Positions 48,247-57,362 of a stretch of DNA of 63,283 nt are shown here, piece by piece (the stretch's first letter is position 1; each line of letters opens with the position of its first letter). Source of the stretch: an uncultured Clostridia bacterium (GTDB taxonomy: Bacteria; Bacillota; Clostridia; TANB77; CAG-508); NCBI GenBank assembly GCA_947626605.1, contig CANQSV010000006.1, forward strand, positions 1-63,283, written 5' to 3'. Below the pieces are notes generated by a model. The model did no database searches. It worked only from the letters and a program-made list of their open reading frames with translations, and was not told the DNA's origin. The position numbers and the translations under genes were made by a program.

Positions 48247-49506
48247 TTATTGTATTGGTATTCTTACTATTACTCTTGTTCCATCTTCTCTATTTTTATC
48301 AAACTTAATGCTACCTTTATGCAATTCTACTATATTGTGTGCTATTGATAAGCCTAATCCCATTCCGCCTTTACTTCTTTCTCTTGATTTTTCTTCTCTG
48401 TAAAATCTTTCAAAAATATGCTCCATTGCTTCTTTACTTATTCCAATTCCTGTATCTATTACTTCTAACACACATTTATTATCTTTTTTATAAGTTTTTA
48501 CCTCTATTGTGTCATTTTCTTCAGTATACTTAAGGCTATTATCTAATAAAATTATTATTAGCTCTTTAATTTTATTTAAATCCGCATTTATTTCTTCATT
48601 ATATTCTAAATTTAAAATAAATTTTTTGGATTCTGTTTCTGCTACTTCTTTATATAAATCTATAATTGTTTTTATTTCCGTATCAAACATGAATTTTTCT
48701 TTATTTAATTTTTGTTCTTTTGAATCATTTTTTGCTAATTCCATTAGTTCTTTTATTAATTTTGTAAGTCTTTCAGTCTCTTGAAGTGTTGCATTAATAT
48801 CTTCTATATTATCTATTATTTTGGTTTCTGGTTTTTCTAATAAATTTTCTTGTTTTGCTTTTATTATTGCTAATGGTGTTCTTAATTCATGAGAAGCATC
48901 TTGAACAAATTGATTTTGTTTTTTCCATGATTGTATGATTGGTTTTAAGGTTTTCTTTGATAATATATAACTTGCAATTAAAATAACTATTATACTTCCT
49001 ACAAAAGCTATTGTTAAGTTTGTTGCAAATTTTTGAGCTATTGCTTTTTCTGAATCAACATTTATTAAAACTTGATTATATAACCCACTTTCTGTTTTAT
49101 AATTGATTCCTCTATATGAATAGCCTTGTATATTTATTTCATAAATTGTATTCAATTTAGTTTTATCAAATTCTACATTATTGAAAATATTGTTTAAATT
49201 ATTATTTAATATTTCACCAATTATTTTTTCATCTTTATTTCTTATTATAAATACCAATCTTGGATTGCTATTTATTTTTTCTACAACAATTTCTTTTTTA
49301 TTTAAATATATTCTTTCAATTTCCCCAAAAGTATTATTTCCTTGAGAGATTAATTTTTTTAATTCCGAATCTGCTGAAATATATAACGAATGATTAAATT
49401 GACTATATATAATTATTCCTAAAACATAAAAAATAATTGAAAATGTTATTAAGTTCAAAAACATATTTTTAATTAAGTGTTTTTTTACTTTTTCTTCTTC
49501 ATTCAT
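48247..49506 (-). CDS. Sensor histidine kinase
   Basis: 419 residues. Two membrane helices (about 14-34 and 165-185) flank an extracellular sensor of ~130 residues. H-box DASHELRTPLAIIKAKQ (phospho-His), N-box LLDNSLKYTEEND, G1 DTGIGIS, F-box ERFYREEKSRERSKGG and G2 GMGLGLSIAH are intact. It partners with the response regulator 45 bp upstream, on the same strand. Ligand unknown. Confidence 0.95.
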   Translation of the reverse strand: MNEEEKVKKHLIKNMFLNLITFSIIFYVLGIIIYSQFNHSLYISADSELKKLISQGNNTFGEIERIYLNKKEIVVEKINSNPRLVFIIRNKDEKIIGEILNNNLNNIFNNVEFDKTKLNTIYEINIQGYSYRGINYKTESGLYNQVLINVDSEKAIAQKFATNLTIAFVGSIIVILIASYILSKKTLKPIIQSWKKQNQFVQDASHELRTPLAIIKAKQENLLEKPETKIIDNIEDINATLQETERLTKLIKELMELAKNDSKEQKLNKEKFMFDTEIKTIIDLYKEVAETESKKFILNLEYNEEINADLNKIKELIIILLDNSLKYTEENDTIEVKTYKKDNKCVLEVIDTGIGISKEAMEHIFERFYREEKSRERSKGGMGLGLSIAHNIVELHKGSIKFDKNREDGTRVIVRIPIQ

Positions 49507-49551
49507 CTCTAATCTCTTCCATTTCCTATTATGACTTGACTAAAGTATTTA

Positions 49552-50217
49552 TTACGATATCATATATCCAACACCTCTGATAGTTTTAAAATATTGGTCA
49601 TAGTCATATTTTTTTAATTCTTTTCTAATTCCACTTGCATATACTTCCACTACATTTGTTGTTGTTTCACTATTAAATCCCCATATTTTTCCAAATATTT
49701 GCTCTTTTGTAATAATTCTATTTTGATGATTCATCAAGTATTCTAGCATATCAAATTGCTTTCCTTGTAAAGTTAATTCTTCATTATTTATATATGCTTT
49801 TCTATTGTTTATATCTATTTTTAAATCCTTAAAAGTAATTTCATTTTTATAGAAATTCGGATTACTTCTCCTTACCATTGCTTCAATTCTTGCTTTCAAC
49901 TCTTCTTTTGCAAATGGCTTTGTCAGATAATCATCTCCACCTTTTTGAAACCCTTGTAATTTATCACTTAAAGAATCTTTTGCAGTTAAAATTAAAACTG
50001 GTGTTAATATTTTATCTTTTCTAATCTGCTCTAAAACTTGATAACCATCTTTAATTGGAAGCATTAAATCTAATATAATTACATCATAAATGTCTTGTTT
50101 TGCATACAAAATTCCTTCTTCTCCATCAAAAGCTTGATCAATTTCAAAATCTTCCTTAAAAAAATCTCTTATTGTATTTGACAAAACTCTTTCATCTTCT
50201 ATAATTAAAATTCTCAT
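49552..50217 (-). CDS. OmpR-family response regulator
   Basis: 221 residues. Receiver domain (1-115) with acidic pocket EDE, phospho-acceptor in VIILDLMLP, and TAKDS and KPF for switch residues. C-terminal winged helix (about 125-221) with TTNVVEVYASGIRKEL and the wing TIRGVGYMIS. First gene of the pair with the kinase. Confidence 0.96.
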   Translation of the reverse strand: MRILIIEDERVLSNTIRDFFKEDFEIDQAFDGEEGILYAKQDIYDVIILDLMLPIKDGYQVLEQIRKDKILTPVLILTAKDSLSDKLQGFQKGGDDYLTKPFAKEELKARIEAMVRRSNPNFYKNEITFKDLKIDINNRKAYINNEELTLQGKQFDMLEYLMNHQNRIITKEQIFGKIWGFNSETTTNVVEVYASGIRKELKKYDYDQYFKTIRGVGYMIS

Positions 50218-50538
50218 AAAAAACTCCTAATAATATACTTATAGAAATACTAATTCTACTATTATTATATTAAATTATTTTTCTTAAATTTTTATTAAAC
50301 ATATATATTTTCTCTTTATTTCATATTTTTGTTACATAATTTTCTATTATATATAATTTCTTTATTTTTATATATTTTAGCAAGAAATTACAAAAGTAGC
50401 AATATAGTTATTAGTTTTCTGATGATTTCACATATATCTTCTTATTTTGCTTTACTCAAATTGCTGGAATTAAATTTGGTAATTTGCTCAGAGAAAGACA
50501 ATCAGACAATTAGTATGTTACCAAGGAGGTCCTCTCAC

Positions 50539-50937
50539 ATGAAAGACAAAATGCTATTAATAATTAAGATAATTGCAATAATTGTTTTAATTTATTCTAT
50601 GTTAACTTTATTTAAAGACGAAACAGTTATGTATGTAAATGAAAAAAATCAAGCTATTGTAAATGAATGTCTAATACGTGAAGGAGAAAGTACAATAGGT
50701 GTGGAAAAAATCGCTATAGGTAGAAACTGGGGTAAAGCATACATGTATGTTTATTATTCGTCTGGTCAAACAACATCAATATATGTTAGATTTGAATGTA
50801 GTAGAGAAGCAAGCAATTTATATGATTATGTGAACGATAATGGATACAATATCGATCCCAAAGCAATTATAATGGCTAGTATATCTATAATTGTTATTGT
50901 AATAACAATTATTTATAAAAAGAAAACAGTAAAATAA
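50539..50937 (+). CDS. Unknown small two-helix membrane protein
   Basis: 132 residues from ATG 50539 after AAGGAGG. First helix about residues 5-23 (LLIIKIIAIIVLIYSML), last about 108-127 (IIMASISIIVIVITII), Lys-rich end. The ~85-residue outer part holds two Cys (NECLIREGE and FECSREAS) that could form a disulfide. No family recognised. It stands alone with a terminator behind it. Confidence 0.75.
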   Translation: MKDKMLLIIKIIAIIVLIYSMLTLFKDETVMYVNEKNQAIVNECLIREGESTIGVEKIAIGRNWGKAYMYVYYSSGQTTSIYVRFECSREASNLYDYVNDNGYNIDPKAIIMASISIIVIVITIIYKKKTVK

Positions 50938-50969
50938 ATTTATTTTATTAATAAACTTTATAAATATAT

Positions 50970-51000
50970 AGCATTTACCATAAAGGTAAGTGCTTTTTTA
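50970..51000 (+). terminator. Terminator of the two-helix protein gene
   Basis: AGCATTTACC-ATAAA-GGTAAGTGCT then TTTTTTATT; directly followed by the TTGGAGG of the next small gene. Confidence 0.8.
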
Positions 51001-51013
51001 TTGGAGGTAAACT

Positions 51014-51133
51014 ATGAAAGATCTAGCAATAAAGCAAATTATAAGAAGTAAAGAAAAAAACTTCATGTTACAACTTCAATTAAACCAACTTCAAAATCAA
51101 CAAGCAAGAGATGAGAAAACAAACAAAGACTAA
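51014..51133 (+). CDS. 39-residue charged peptide, unknown
   Basis: ATG 51014 with GGAGG at optimal spacing; frame MKDLAIKQIIRSKEKN, then FMLQLQLNQLQNQQ and a charged end TNKD. It is soluble and helical, likely amphipathic around 17-30. It lies between two terminators (50970-51000 and 51158-51189), so it may be expressed by read-through or from its own weak promoter. I do not recognise it. It could be a short regulator, signal peptide precursor or toxin. Confidence 0.6.
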   Translation: MKDLAIKQIIRSKEKNFMLQLQLNQLQNQQARDEKTNKD

Positions 51134-51157
51134 GTGTATATTATATACATATGTCGG

Positions 51158-51189
51158 TAGAGTGAATTTTCGCGGTTCACTCTATTTTT
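51158..51189 (+). terminator. Terminator of the 39-residue peptide gene
   Basis: TAGAGTGAA-TTTTCGCGG-TTCACTCTA followed by TTTTTA. Confidence 0.85.
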
Positions 51190-51193
51190 ACGC

Positions 51194-51268
51194 AAAAAAA
51201 AAGTATGTGTATTCGCGTTACACATACAATCTTAGTGATGACCGCTCAAGACCAAACACTTTTATTGT
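51194..51268 (-). ncRNA. Candidate ~75-nt small RNA converging on the 39-residue peptide gene
   Basis: On the minus strand a promoter TTGACA-17 bp-TATTAT (51303-51275) is followed 75 nt later by the hairpin GTATGTGTA-ACGCGAA-TACACATAC and nine T residues (51227-51194). The short RNA between them has no start codon with a ribosome binding site. It converges tail-to-tail with the peptide gene without overlapping its terminator. Confidence 0.6.
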
Positions 51269-51274
51269 AATTAA

Positions 51275-51303
51275 ATAATAACATATAATCTACAATTTGT
51301 CAA
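51275..51303 (-). promoter_or_regulatory. Sigma-A promoter of the candidate small RNA
   Basis: TTGACA (51303-51298), 17 bp spacer, TATTAT (51280-51275). Confidence 0.7.
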
Positions 51304-51423
51304 ATCAAATTTTAATCGTATGTTATTAGAACAAGTTTATATTAATATTATATGCCAAATTTTTAAAAAATCAATACATTTGGCTTATTTTTTTAATTTA
51401 TACCATATAAAAATATATTCTTT

Positions 51424-52079
51424 CTATTCTTTTAATAAATTTATTGTATCAATCAACTTAATTTTTCTCATATTTTTTAAAGATACAATCATTATTATAA
51501 ATATTAAAGTTAATAATATTATGGCATAATATGGTATATTCAAATTTAAATTATAATTTAAATTCAAATTCATGCTTTGCATTATTTTGTAATTCATTGA
51601 TGGCACTAAAATTTTATTTATTATTACTCCTATCATAAAGGAAATAATTGTTATAAAAAATAATCTATAAACTATTATTTTTAATATATCTAATTGTTTG
51701 TATCCTACTGCTTTTAAAATAGCAATATCCTTTTTTTCTGAATTAATTATATTACTTACAATTATAGATAATAGAATGTATATAAATGAAATCATTATAA
51801 CTATTAGTATATTAAGTATAATCCCAACAGCTTTATAAGTTTTTATATCATTCAAGCTACTTGTATCATATAAATTACTATTATAGTTCTTATCTTTCAA
51901 CTGTTGCATTATATCATCTAAATTTTCATATTTATTAATAACTGCTAAACATTCTGAAGTATCAACTATTTCTTTATCATATTGCATTAGATTTTGTATA
52001 AAATTCATTGAAATATAACTATAATTTAGTTTCATGCTATCTTCATATATTCCAACAATTTTAGCTTTTATTACAAAAT
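51424..52079 (-). pseudogene. FtsX/MacB-type ABC permease, N-terminus deleted
   Basis: The frame upstream of its first ATG continues to about 52079 (YKDFVIKAKIVGIYEDSM...), typical of the periplasmic-core end of such permeases. Then come three membrane helices of the FtsX domain, with IINSEKKDIAILKAVGY, the coupling helix near the cytoplasm. The first helix and most of the outer domain are missing. It abuts the truncated ATPase, so one deletion removed the end of one gene and the front of the other. Non-functional. Confidence 0.8.
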
Positions 52080-52081
52080 CC

Positions 52082-52417
52082 TTATATAGGTAACATTACA
52101 TTCTCTATAGCCTTTAATTTTGGATTTAGGTGAAATGATTGAAAAACGAAACCTACTTGCTCCATTCTAATACGTGCTTTTTCATTTTCAGATAAATCTT
52201 GTATCTTTTCTCCATTAAGATATAGTTCACCTTCAGATAAACTATCTAATAATCCTAAAATTTGTATTAAAGTGCTTTTTCCTGCACCAGAATGTCCCAT
52301 AATAGCATAAAACGTTTTATTTCTAATAGTAATTGATACATTGTTTAATGCATATATTTTTTCGTTTCCAATTTTAAATACTTTTTTCCCTTTGCTTAAA
52401 ATTAATTCATTACTCAT
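52082..52417 (-). pseudogene. ABC transporter ATPase, C-terminal half deleted
   Basis: 111 residues: Walker A GHSGAGKST, D-loop start not reached; Q-loop GFVFQSF present, then KAIENVMLPI-stop. The signature LSGGQ, Walker B and H-loop are missing, so it cannot hydrolyse ATP. It is the LolD/MacB-type ATPase that would pair with the permease remnant. AAGGAG precedes its start. Confidence 0.88.
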
Positions 52418-52495
52418 AAATCAATAAACTCCTTTTAAAATATAACTATAGGCAATTATTAATTACCTATAGTTATATTTATACAATAAAAAATA

Positions 52496-53029
52496 TTAAT
52501 CATAACTTGTCATAGTTACAGGATCTGCATAGAAAGATCCATAGTAATATTGTCCCAATGTTGAAAAATAATAATAGTATTTACCAGTAGCATGACTTTC
52601 CATATTATATGTATATGTTTTATTTGCTGCATTAAAATCAACTGTTGTATCTTCTACAGTTGTATTACTTAATAAACCGCCTTTTATTAAACATGTATGC
52701 AATGGAAAATATTGTTGTATTGTCTTTGTATCTGTATATCTTACCATAGAAATTATCATTTTTCTTAATGTCCATTTAATAATTTTTGAATCTTTAACAT
52801 TTAATTTCTCAGCTACACAAGGTAATAAATCTTTTTCTATATTATTTAATCTCTTTTGATTTTTATAAACTTCAATTATGCATTGTATTACGTATTTATA
52901 CCCAATACTTGATTTATTAAAATTAAATTTTTCTAATTCCTCATTTATCATTTGTAACTCCAAGATAATGATATTCGGTTTTATTTTTTCTATATATAAA
53001 GAGTAATATTTTATCGAAAAAAGTTTCAT
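52496..53029 (-). pseudogene. Chimeric remnant: Spo0A-type DNA-binding domain fused to a Tyr-rich tail
   Basis: 177 residues. Residues 8-28 (IEKIKPNIIILELQM) look like the third strand of a receiver domain whose front is gone and whose Asp is Glu. Residues about 30-107 match Spo0A_C: SSIGYKYVIQCIIEVYKN, EKDLLPCVAEKLNVKDSKI, RKMIISMVRY. At QQYF the domain stops early, and a different tail (108-177) begins, with TYTYNMES and KYYYYFSTLGQYYYGSFYAD, ending in SYD. The tail resembles the end of an exported protein that may once have been the product next to the ABC transporter. Two deletion joints are inferred. Possibly expressed as a new chimera. Confidence 0.6.
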
Positions 53030-53234
53030 TTTTTATAAAATTTTCTGAAATTGTTTGCATGTACTTTGCCAATTTATTATTATATTTTTAGCAAATCTAA
53101 AGCAGAAGTTGGTTTTGGAGATTTTTTAAATTCAAAAATCAGAAAAGAAAAAAGAACACATTTTGATACTTTTTTCAAAAATTATAGAAATTTATGTTAA
53201 AATATATTTAGTATAATTATATTAGGAGGGAATT

Positions 53235-54713
53235 ATGAGATTATTTCAAATAATTGACTTATTAAAAGACTATCTAAGCCTTGCAATTGTAATTTTATGT
53301 TTTTGTGGTTTAGCATTTTTGCTTTTTTATAAAATAATTTATAGAAGTTTAATGCATGGAGAAAAAAAAGTAAAAACAACTAAATTAATATTATTCAGTA
53401 TATTTATAATATATATTACAATTGTATTATGTGCTACATTTGCAAATAGAGGTTCTGCTTACAATTCAGAATTGAATTTAAATTTGTTTAGCTCCTATAA
53501 AGATGCTTATTATACCGGAATTAAATCTGCATGGCTAAATATAATACTAAACATATTACTATTCACTCCAATGGGCTTTTTACTTCCATTATTAAATAAT
53601 AAATTAAAAAGTTGGTATAAAACTATTGGAATTAGCTTTTTAGTAACATTATTAATAGAATTTTTCCAATTTTTTACTAACTTTGGAATATTTGAAATAG
53701 ATGATATTTTCAATAATACACTTGGAAGTATCATTGGATATTCAGCTGTAAGTATTTTATTTCTTATTATTAATAAAAACGAAAGTAAGGGCAAAAAATT
53801 GTTAAAATTTTTTGTATTTTGCACTCCTTGCATTGCTACTATACTATTTTTTACAATAACTTTTACTAATTATGATAATCAACAATTCGGAAATTTAACA
53901 ATATCTGCATATTCAAACATTAATATGGAAAATATTAAACTTGAAAATAACAATTTAGTATTTAATTCAGGAATCAAAAAAGTACCTGTATATAAGGCAG
54001 ATTTACTTTCAGAAGATGAAGTAATAGAAAAAGCAAAAGAAATATTTAATAGCATGGATACAAAAATAGATACAAAATACAAGATTGATTTTGATAATTT
54101 TGCAACTAAAATACACTCCCAAAATGGAGAGATTCTTTTTATAGATTATCTTGGAGGTACATATACACTTGGAAGTACTGCTAATTTTAAGCCTGAAGCT
54201 AATATTCAAAATCAATTAGGTACTGACGATATTGCTGTTGCAATTCCTACTGAATTTAAAGTTATTAAAGATAAGAAAAAAATAATTAATAAAATGAATG
54301 AATTAGGGATCAACTTAGATGATTACACATATAGTTATAAATTAGAAGGAAATTTACATATATTTACTGTTGACATGTATGAAGATAAAAACGGATTTAT
54401 TATAGATGGTACTATTACATGTGAACTACATGAAGATGGAAATTATCAAATAGCTAATAAATTAATTAAATATTCAAAAATAGATGAATGCGAGATTATA
54501 TCAGAACAGGACGCATATGATAATTTACAAGAAGGAAAATTTAATAGTGACCTTATTCAACAAAAACCTATAAAAAAAATATTTATAAATTCATTCGAAT
54601 TGGATTATTTATTGGATAGCAAAAATTTCTACCAACCAGTATATAAATTTTCTGTATTTATAAATGATAATAAAACTCCTGAGTATATATGTATACCTGC
54701 ACTACTAAAATAA
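53235..54713 (+). CDS. VanZ-like membrane protein with a large extracellular domain
   Basis: 492 residues; GGAGG precedes the start. VanZ-type N-terminal half (1-215) with five or so helices and LNIILNILLFTPMGFLLPLL, IEFFQFFTNFGIFEIDDIFNNTLGSIIGY. The C-terminal ~275 residues are outside the membrane, without motif, with Lys/Asp-rich PepSY-like strands (SEDEVIEKAKEIFNSMD; SEQDAYDNLQEGKF). VanZ proteins relate to lipoglycopeptide tolerance, but the role of this fusion is unknown. Ends in a terminator. Confidence 0.85.
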   Translation: MRLFQIIDLLKDYLSLAIVILCFCGLAFLLFYKIIYRSLMHGEKKVKTTKLILFSIFIIYITIVLCATFANRGSAYNSELNLNLFSSYKDAYYTGIKSAWLNIILNILLFTPMGFLLPLLNNKLKSWYKTIGISFLVTLLIEFFQFFTNFGIFEIDDIFNNTLGSIIGYSAVSILFLIINKNESKGKKLLKFFVFCTPCIATILFFTITFTNYDNQQFGNLTISAYSNINMENIKLENNNLVFNSGIKKVPVYKADLLSEDEVIEKAKEIFNSMDTKIDTKYKIDFDNFATKIHSQNGEILFIDYLGGTYTLGSTANFKPEANIQNQLGTDDIAVAIPTEFKVIKDKKKIINKMNELGINLDDYTYSYKLEGNLHIFTVDMYEDKNGFIIDGTITCELHEDGNYQIANKLIKYSKIDECEIISEQDAYDNLQEGKFNSDLIQQKPIKKIFINSFELDYLLDSKNFYQPVYKFSVFINDNKTPEYICIPALLK

Positions 54714-54750
54714 AAATACCCCAGATTTTTCTGGAGTTTGTCATAGTCTG

Positions 54751-54790
54751 AACTGAAAAAACAGAATACATTTCTTTTTTCAGTTCTTTT
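54751..54790 (+). terminator. Terminator of the VanZ-like gene
   Basis: AACTGAAAAAA (54751-54761) pairs with TTTTTTCAGTT (54775-54785), then CTTTTT. A smaller CCCCAGA...TCTGGAG stem precedes it. Confidence 0.8.
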
Positions 54791-55184
54791 TATTGTATTT
54801 TATCTAAAACTGTATATATAACCTCTTTTACAGTAGGTTTTTCATCATCTGAAAGGCCAAAATATTTTTGCAATCTTTTGCTTTCGCAATCATTATACAT
54901 ACAATCAGTTGCTCTTTTCAAGTTAGTTCTTATATTTTCTACAGATTTTTTATATTTATCCATTCTTTCTTTTTTATCATATCAAACATAGATGTAATAT
55001 TATTTTGTAATATTCTTAAATCCAAGATAATAATATCTATATCATTATTATTTAAGACTTCTGTTGTTTGCTCTATATTGTTTGTTATTTTATATAATCT
55101 AGCCTTATCATTTTTTACAAGTATATTATTTATAAAAAATTTAATCATATTATTATTATTAGTCGCCATTAATATATTTAACAT
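54790..55184 (-). pseudogene. Spo0A-like response regulator, internal deletion
   Basis: GAGGTAGTAAA-ATG at 55184 starts a receiver domain (MLNILMATNNNNMIKFF, then DIDIIILDLRILQNN with the phospho-Asp). Its frame ends at 54939. The end of a Spo0A_C domain follows in a shifted frame: SVENIRTNLKRATDCMY, LQKYFGLSDDEKPTVKE, VIYTVLDKI-stop at 54790. The middle (~100 residues, with the recognition helix) is missing, so this gene is dead. Together with the 52.5 kb remnant it shows loss of at least two Spo0A-type paralogues. Confidence 0.75.
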
Positions 55185-55419
55185 TTTACTACCTCTATAT
55201 ATCTGGATTTTACTTTTAAATTTCTACAATACTATTGTCATATATATTTTTTTGTGTAGCATTTTCTACTATATAACATTCCAGAGCATCATTCTTTTGA
55301 ATTAATGAATTAAATATTATGCACCTTTTTTAATACATCCACTGGCAAAAAATTGTTAGTGGATTTTTTATTTCAAAAGTTTATTTTTTGCTTTATTTAT
55401 TTTATTCACTTAAAAGATA
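55185..55419. other. Short gap with a terminator-like hairpin
   Basis: No gene. ATCCACT (55337-55343) pairs with AGTGGAT (55358-55364), followed by TTTTTTA on the plus strand; a likely end for something read rightwards or a processed 3' end of the 55.4 kb gene. Confidence 0.55.
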
Positions 55420-56547
55420 TTAGTTCCAACTTCCACCTATAACTTCTCCAGTTGTTACATCTATAAAATAGCTAAAATCTTCATCATTCGTATTGTACTC
55501 TTCATCAATCTTGTCAGGTACATCATATATTATTTTTACTTTCCAAGCCTTTCTAATTCGTGAATCTGTTCGATAGAATGCTATTTGTTCATATGGATAG
55601 TCTTCAGATGATGTTTGTTCTTGCAATTGTTCATAATTATTTGTTCTATGGTAAGCCGCACCATTCATTGATACTATTTTTAATTCTGTTTCTATATTTT
55701 TTATTTCATACTTTGTACTAATTTTCTGTTCTTCTTTCAAAGCAATTTCTTTAGCTTGTTCTTTTGTAATTTCTACAGGATTATTTTCAAATTTTTTATT
55801 TACTACACTCAATCCCCATATTTGATTTATTTTTGGAACAAAAGTAACCTGAATACTTTCATAAGGATTTTTTATTCCATCATATTCCTTATAAAAAGTA
55901 ACATTCCAAATATATGAATAACTTTCTGACTCTAAGTTTGAACTTACTTCTGTATAACTATATTGTTTGGTATCATAACCATACTTCTTAGCTAGTTCCT
56001 TAGCAGTTTTTTCTGCTTCTTTTTTTGTTGTTCTATATTTTTCTATATCTTTATATAATACATCATCATCTGATATACTAAATAATTCTTCTCCTTTAGC
56101 ATCAAAGGATATAGAAATATTTTGTTCAGTTTTAATAAACCAAATTAAATCATAATTCTCAGAATTATTTACAAGTTTTATTGTTTTTATTTTATCATTT
56201 TTATATCCGAATTTTTCCAATATTTCTTTTCCTTTTTTTCTTGCTTCTTCTTCAGACATTATATTTTCTTTGGTCATACTTTCATTGTCACTATTTTCTG
56301 TGTCATTCATCGTTACTCTTTGTGGTTCTTTCCATATTTTTTCAACTGCTTTTCCTCCTGCTATTCTTCCTGCTAAAACTACTCCTGAAGTTATAAATGT
56401 AATAATACAAACTGATGCAATTAATTTAAGAAATGAATAATGTGATTTCTTTTTATTTAATCCATTTTTTATAATTGTATCAAGTTTTTCTGGAATTTCT
56501 ATCTGTGTATTTAAATCATTATATAATTTTTTATCTAATTGATCCAT
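55420..56547 (-). CDS. Putative anti-sigma factor with PepSY-like extracellular region
   Basis: 375 residues. Cytoplasmic N-terminus (1-35), one membrane helix (about 42-62, FLKLIASVCIITFITSGVVL), then two or three PepSY/YcdB-like modules (SEEEARKKGKEILEKFGY, TTKKEAEKTAKELAKKYGY, TKEQAKEIALKEEQKI), ending FIDVTTGEVIGGSW. It overlaps the preceding sigma-factor gene by 17 bp, the usual arrangement for an anti-sigma. Its sigma factor is broken, so its role is uncertain. Confidence 0.75.
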   Translation of the reverse strand: MDQLDKKLYNDLNTQIEIPEKLDTIIKNGLNKKKSHYSFLKLIASVCIITFITSGVVLAGRIAGGKAVEKIWKEPQRVTMNDTENSDNESMTKENIMSEEEARKKGKEILEKFGYKNDKIKTIKLVNNSENYDLIWFIKTEQNISISFDAKGEELFSISDDDVLYKDIEKYRTTKKEAEKTAKELAKKYGYDTKQYSYTEVSSNLESESYSYIWNVTFYKEYDGIKNPYESIQVTFVPKINQIWGLSVVNKKFENNPVEITKEQAKEIALKEEQKISTKYEIKNIETELKIVSMNGAAYHRTNNYEQLQEQTSSEDYPYEQIAFYRTDSRIRKAWKVKIIYDVPDKIDEEYNTNDEDFSYFIDVTTGEVIGGSWN

Positions 56548-56879
56548 AAAAATCTTGACCTCCTTTAATCATTTCTTTAATTTTTTCCTTTACTCTTGTC
56601 CTTTTTGTCTTGACAGTGTTTTCTTTTAATTTTAATATTTGTCCAATTTCTTTATCAGTAAATTTTTCTACATAGAATAAGATAATGATTATTCTATCTT
56701 CATATTTAAAATTATTTAAAATAAAATTGAAATCCAATATTGTTTCAACCTTATCAAAATTCTTCATCATTGTTTATCCTTGTTTTCGCAATTTTATATA
56801 AATCTGATTTTAATAATAGTATAAGTTCAGTAAAAGCTTCTTTATCCCCATGTTGTGCTTTTTCTACTAGGTTATCCAT
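56531..56879 (-). pseudogene. ECF-type sigma factor with internal deletion
   Basis: GGAGAAAAATAGGAATG starts a 41-residue frame at 56879 (MDNLVEKAQHGDKEAFTEL...AKTRINNDEEF-stop at 56754), the first helix of sigma region 2. A second frame (56770-56531) gives sigma region 4 (YEDRIIIILFYVEKFTDKEIGQILKLKENTVKTKRTRVKEKI). The rest of region 2 (promoter melting and -10 binding) is gone and the two parts are out of frame. The gene is therefore inactive, while the putative anti-sigma next to it is whole. Confidence 0.82.
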
Positions 56880-57256
56880 TCCTATTTTTCTCCTCTCATG
56901 ATATCTTATTTGCAAACTTGATATACTTATAAGATATATTTACACACAAAAAAAGTTTCATTTCTTGAAAATTTTTTATAAAATTATTTTGTACTATTTA
57001 TTTCTATATTTAATTTCATATTCCTCTAGTGTAACTAATTTTGGACCTATAATATTTTTTTATTATCGTATCTTATTTACGAGTCTTATATTCTTATAAT
57101 TTCACTTCAAATTCAGAACATTCTAATTTTTTATATTTTCGACAATCTTTGACCAAAAATAAATTACAAAAACTTATTTCTGAAAATGAAACTTACTTTA
57201 ATAAAGTAGTACAACTAAGAATGCAAGATATCAGACCTGAAGAAAGACTAACAGGT
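56880..57256. other. Gene-free stretch upstream of the sigma pseudogene
   Basis: No gene I can support. A plus-strand frame 57149-57277 is open but has no start signal. TTGACC and TATAAT-like pieces occur, as expected by chance in AT-rich DNA. Confidence 0.4.
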
Positions 57257-57280
57257 AAAAAAAATACACCTGTATAGGTG
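57257..57280 (-). terminator. Terminator of tRNA-Arg
   Basis: CACCT-GTAT-AGGTG (57267-57280); on the minus strand it is followed by TATTTTTTTT. Confidence 0.75.
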
Positions 57281-57285
57281 CATTT

Positions 57286-57362
57286 TGGTGTAGCTGAAGG
57301 GACTTGAACCCCCAACCACCTGGTTCGTAGCCAGGTACTCTATCCAGTTGAGCTACAGCTAC
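57286..57362 (-). tRNA. tRNA-Arg (anticodon ACG)
   Basis: Minus strand GTAGCTGTAGCTC start, anticodon arm CCTGG-CTACGAA-CCAGG, T-arm GGGGGTTCAAGTCCC, acceptor CAGCTAC, discriminator A and encoded CCA. All stems pair. A34 is the substrate of TadA. Confidence 0.95.

Noticed and set aside
50329..50538. N-terminal extension of the two-helix membrane protein
   Set aside because: The strong AAGGAGG directly before ATG 50539 decides the start; the extension has no signal.
54868..55305. 145-residue hydrophobic plus-strand frame
   Set aside because: It is AT-driven (Phe/Ile/Leu-rich) and lies opposite the Spo0A-like remnant, without a ribosome binding site.
57149..57277. 42-residue frame ending in RPEERLTGKKNTPV before tRNA-Arg
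   Set aside because: The end looks protein-like and might be a gene remnant, but there is no start signal and I recognise no family.
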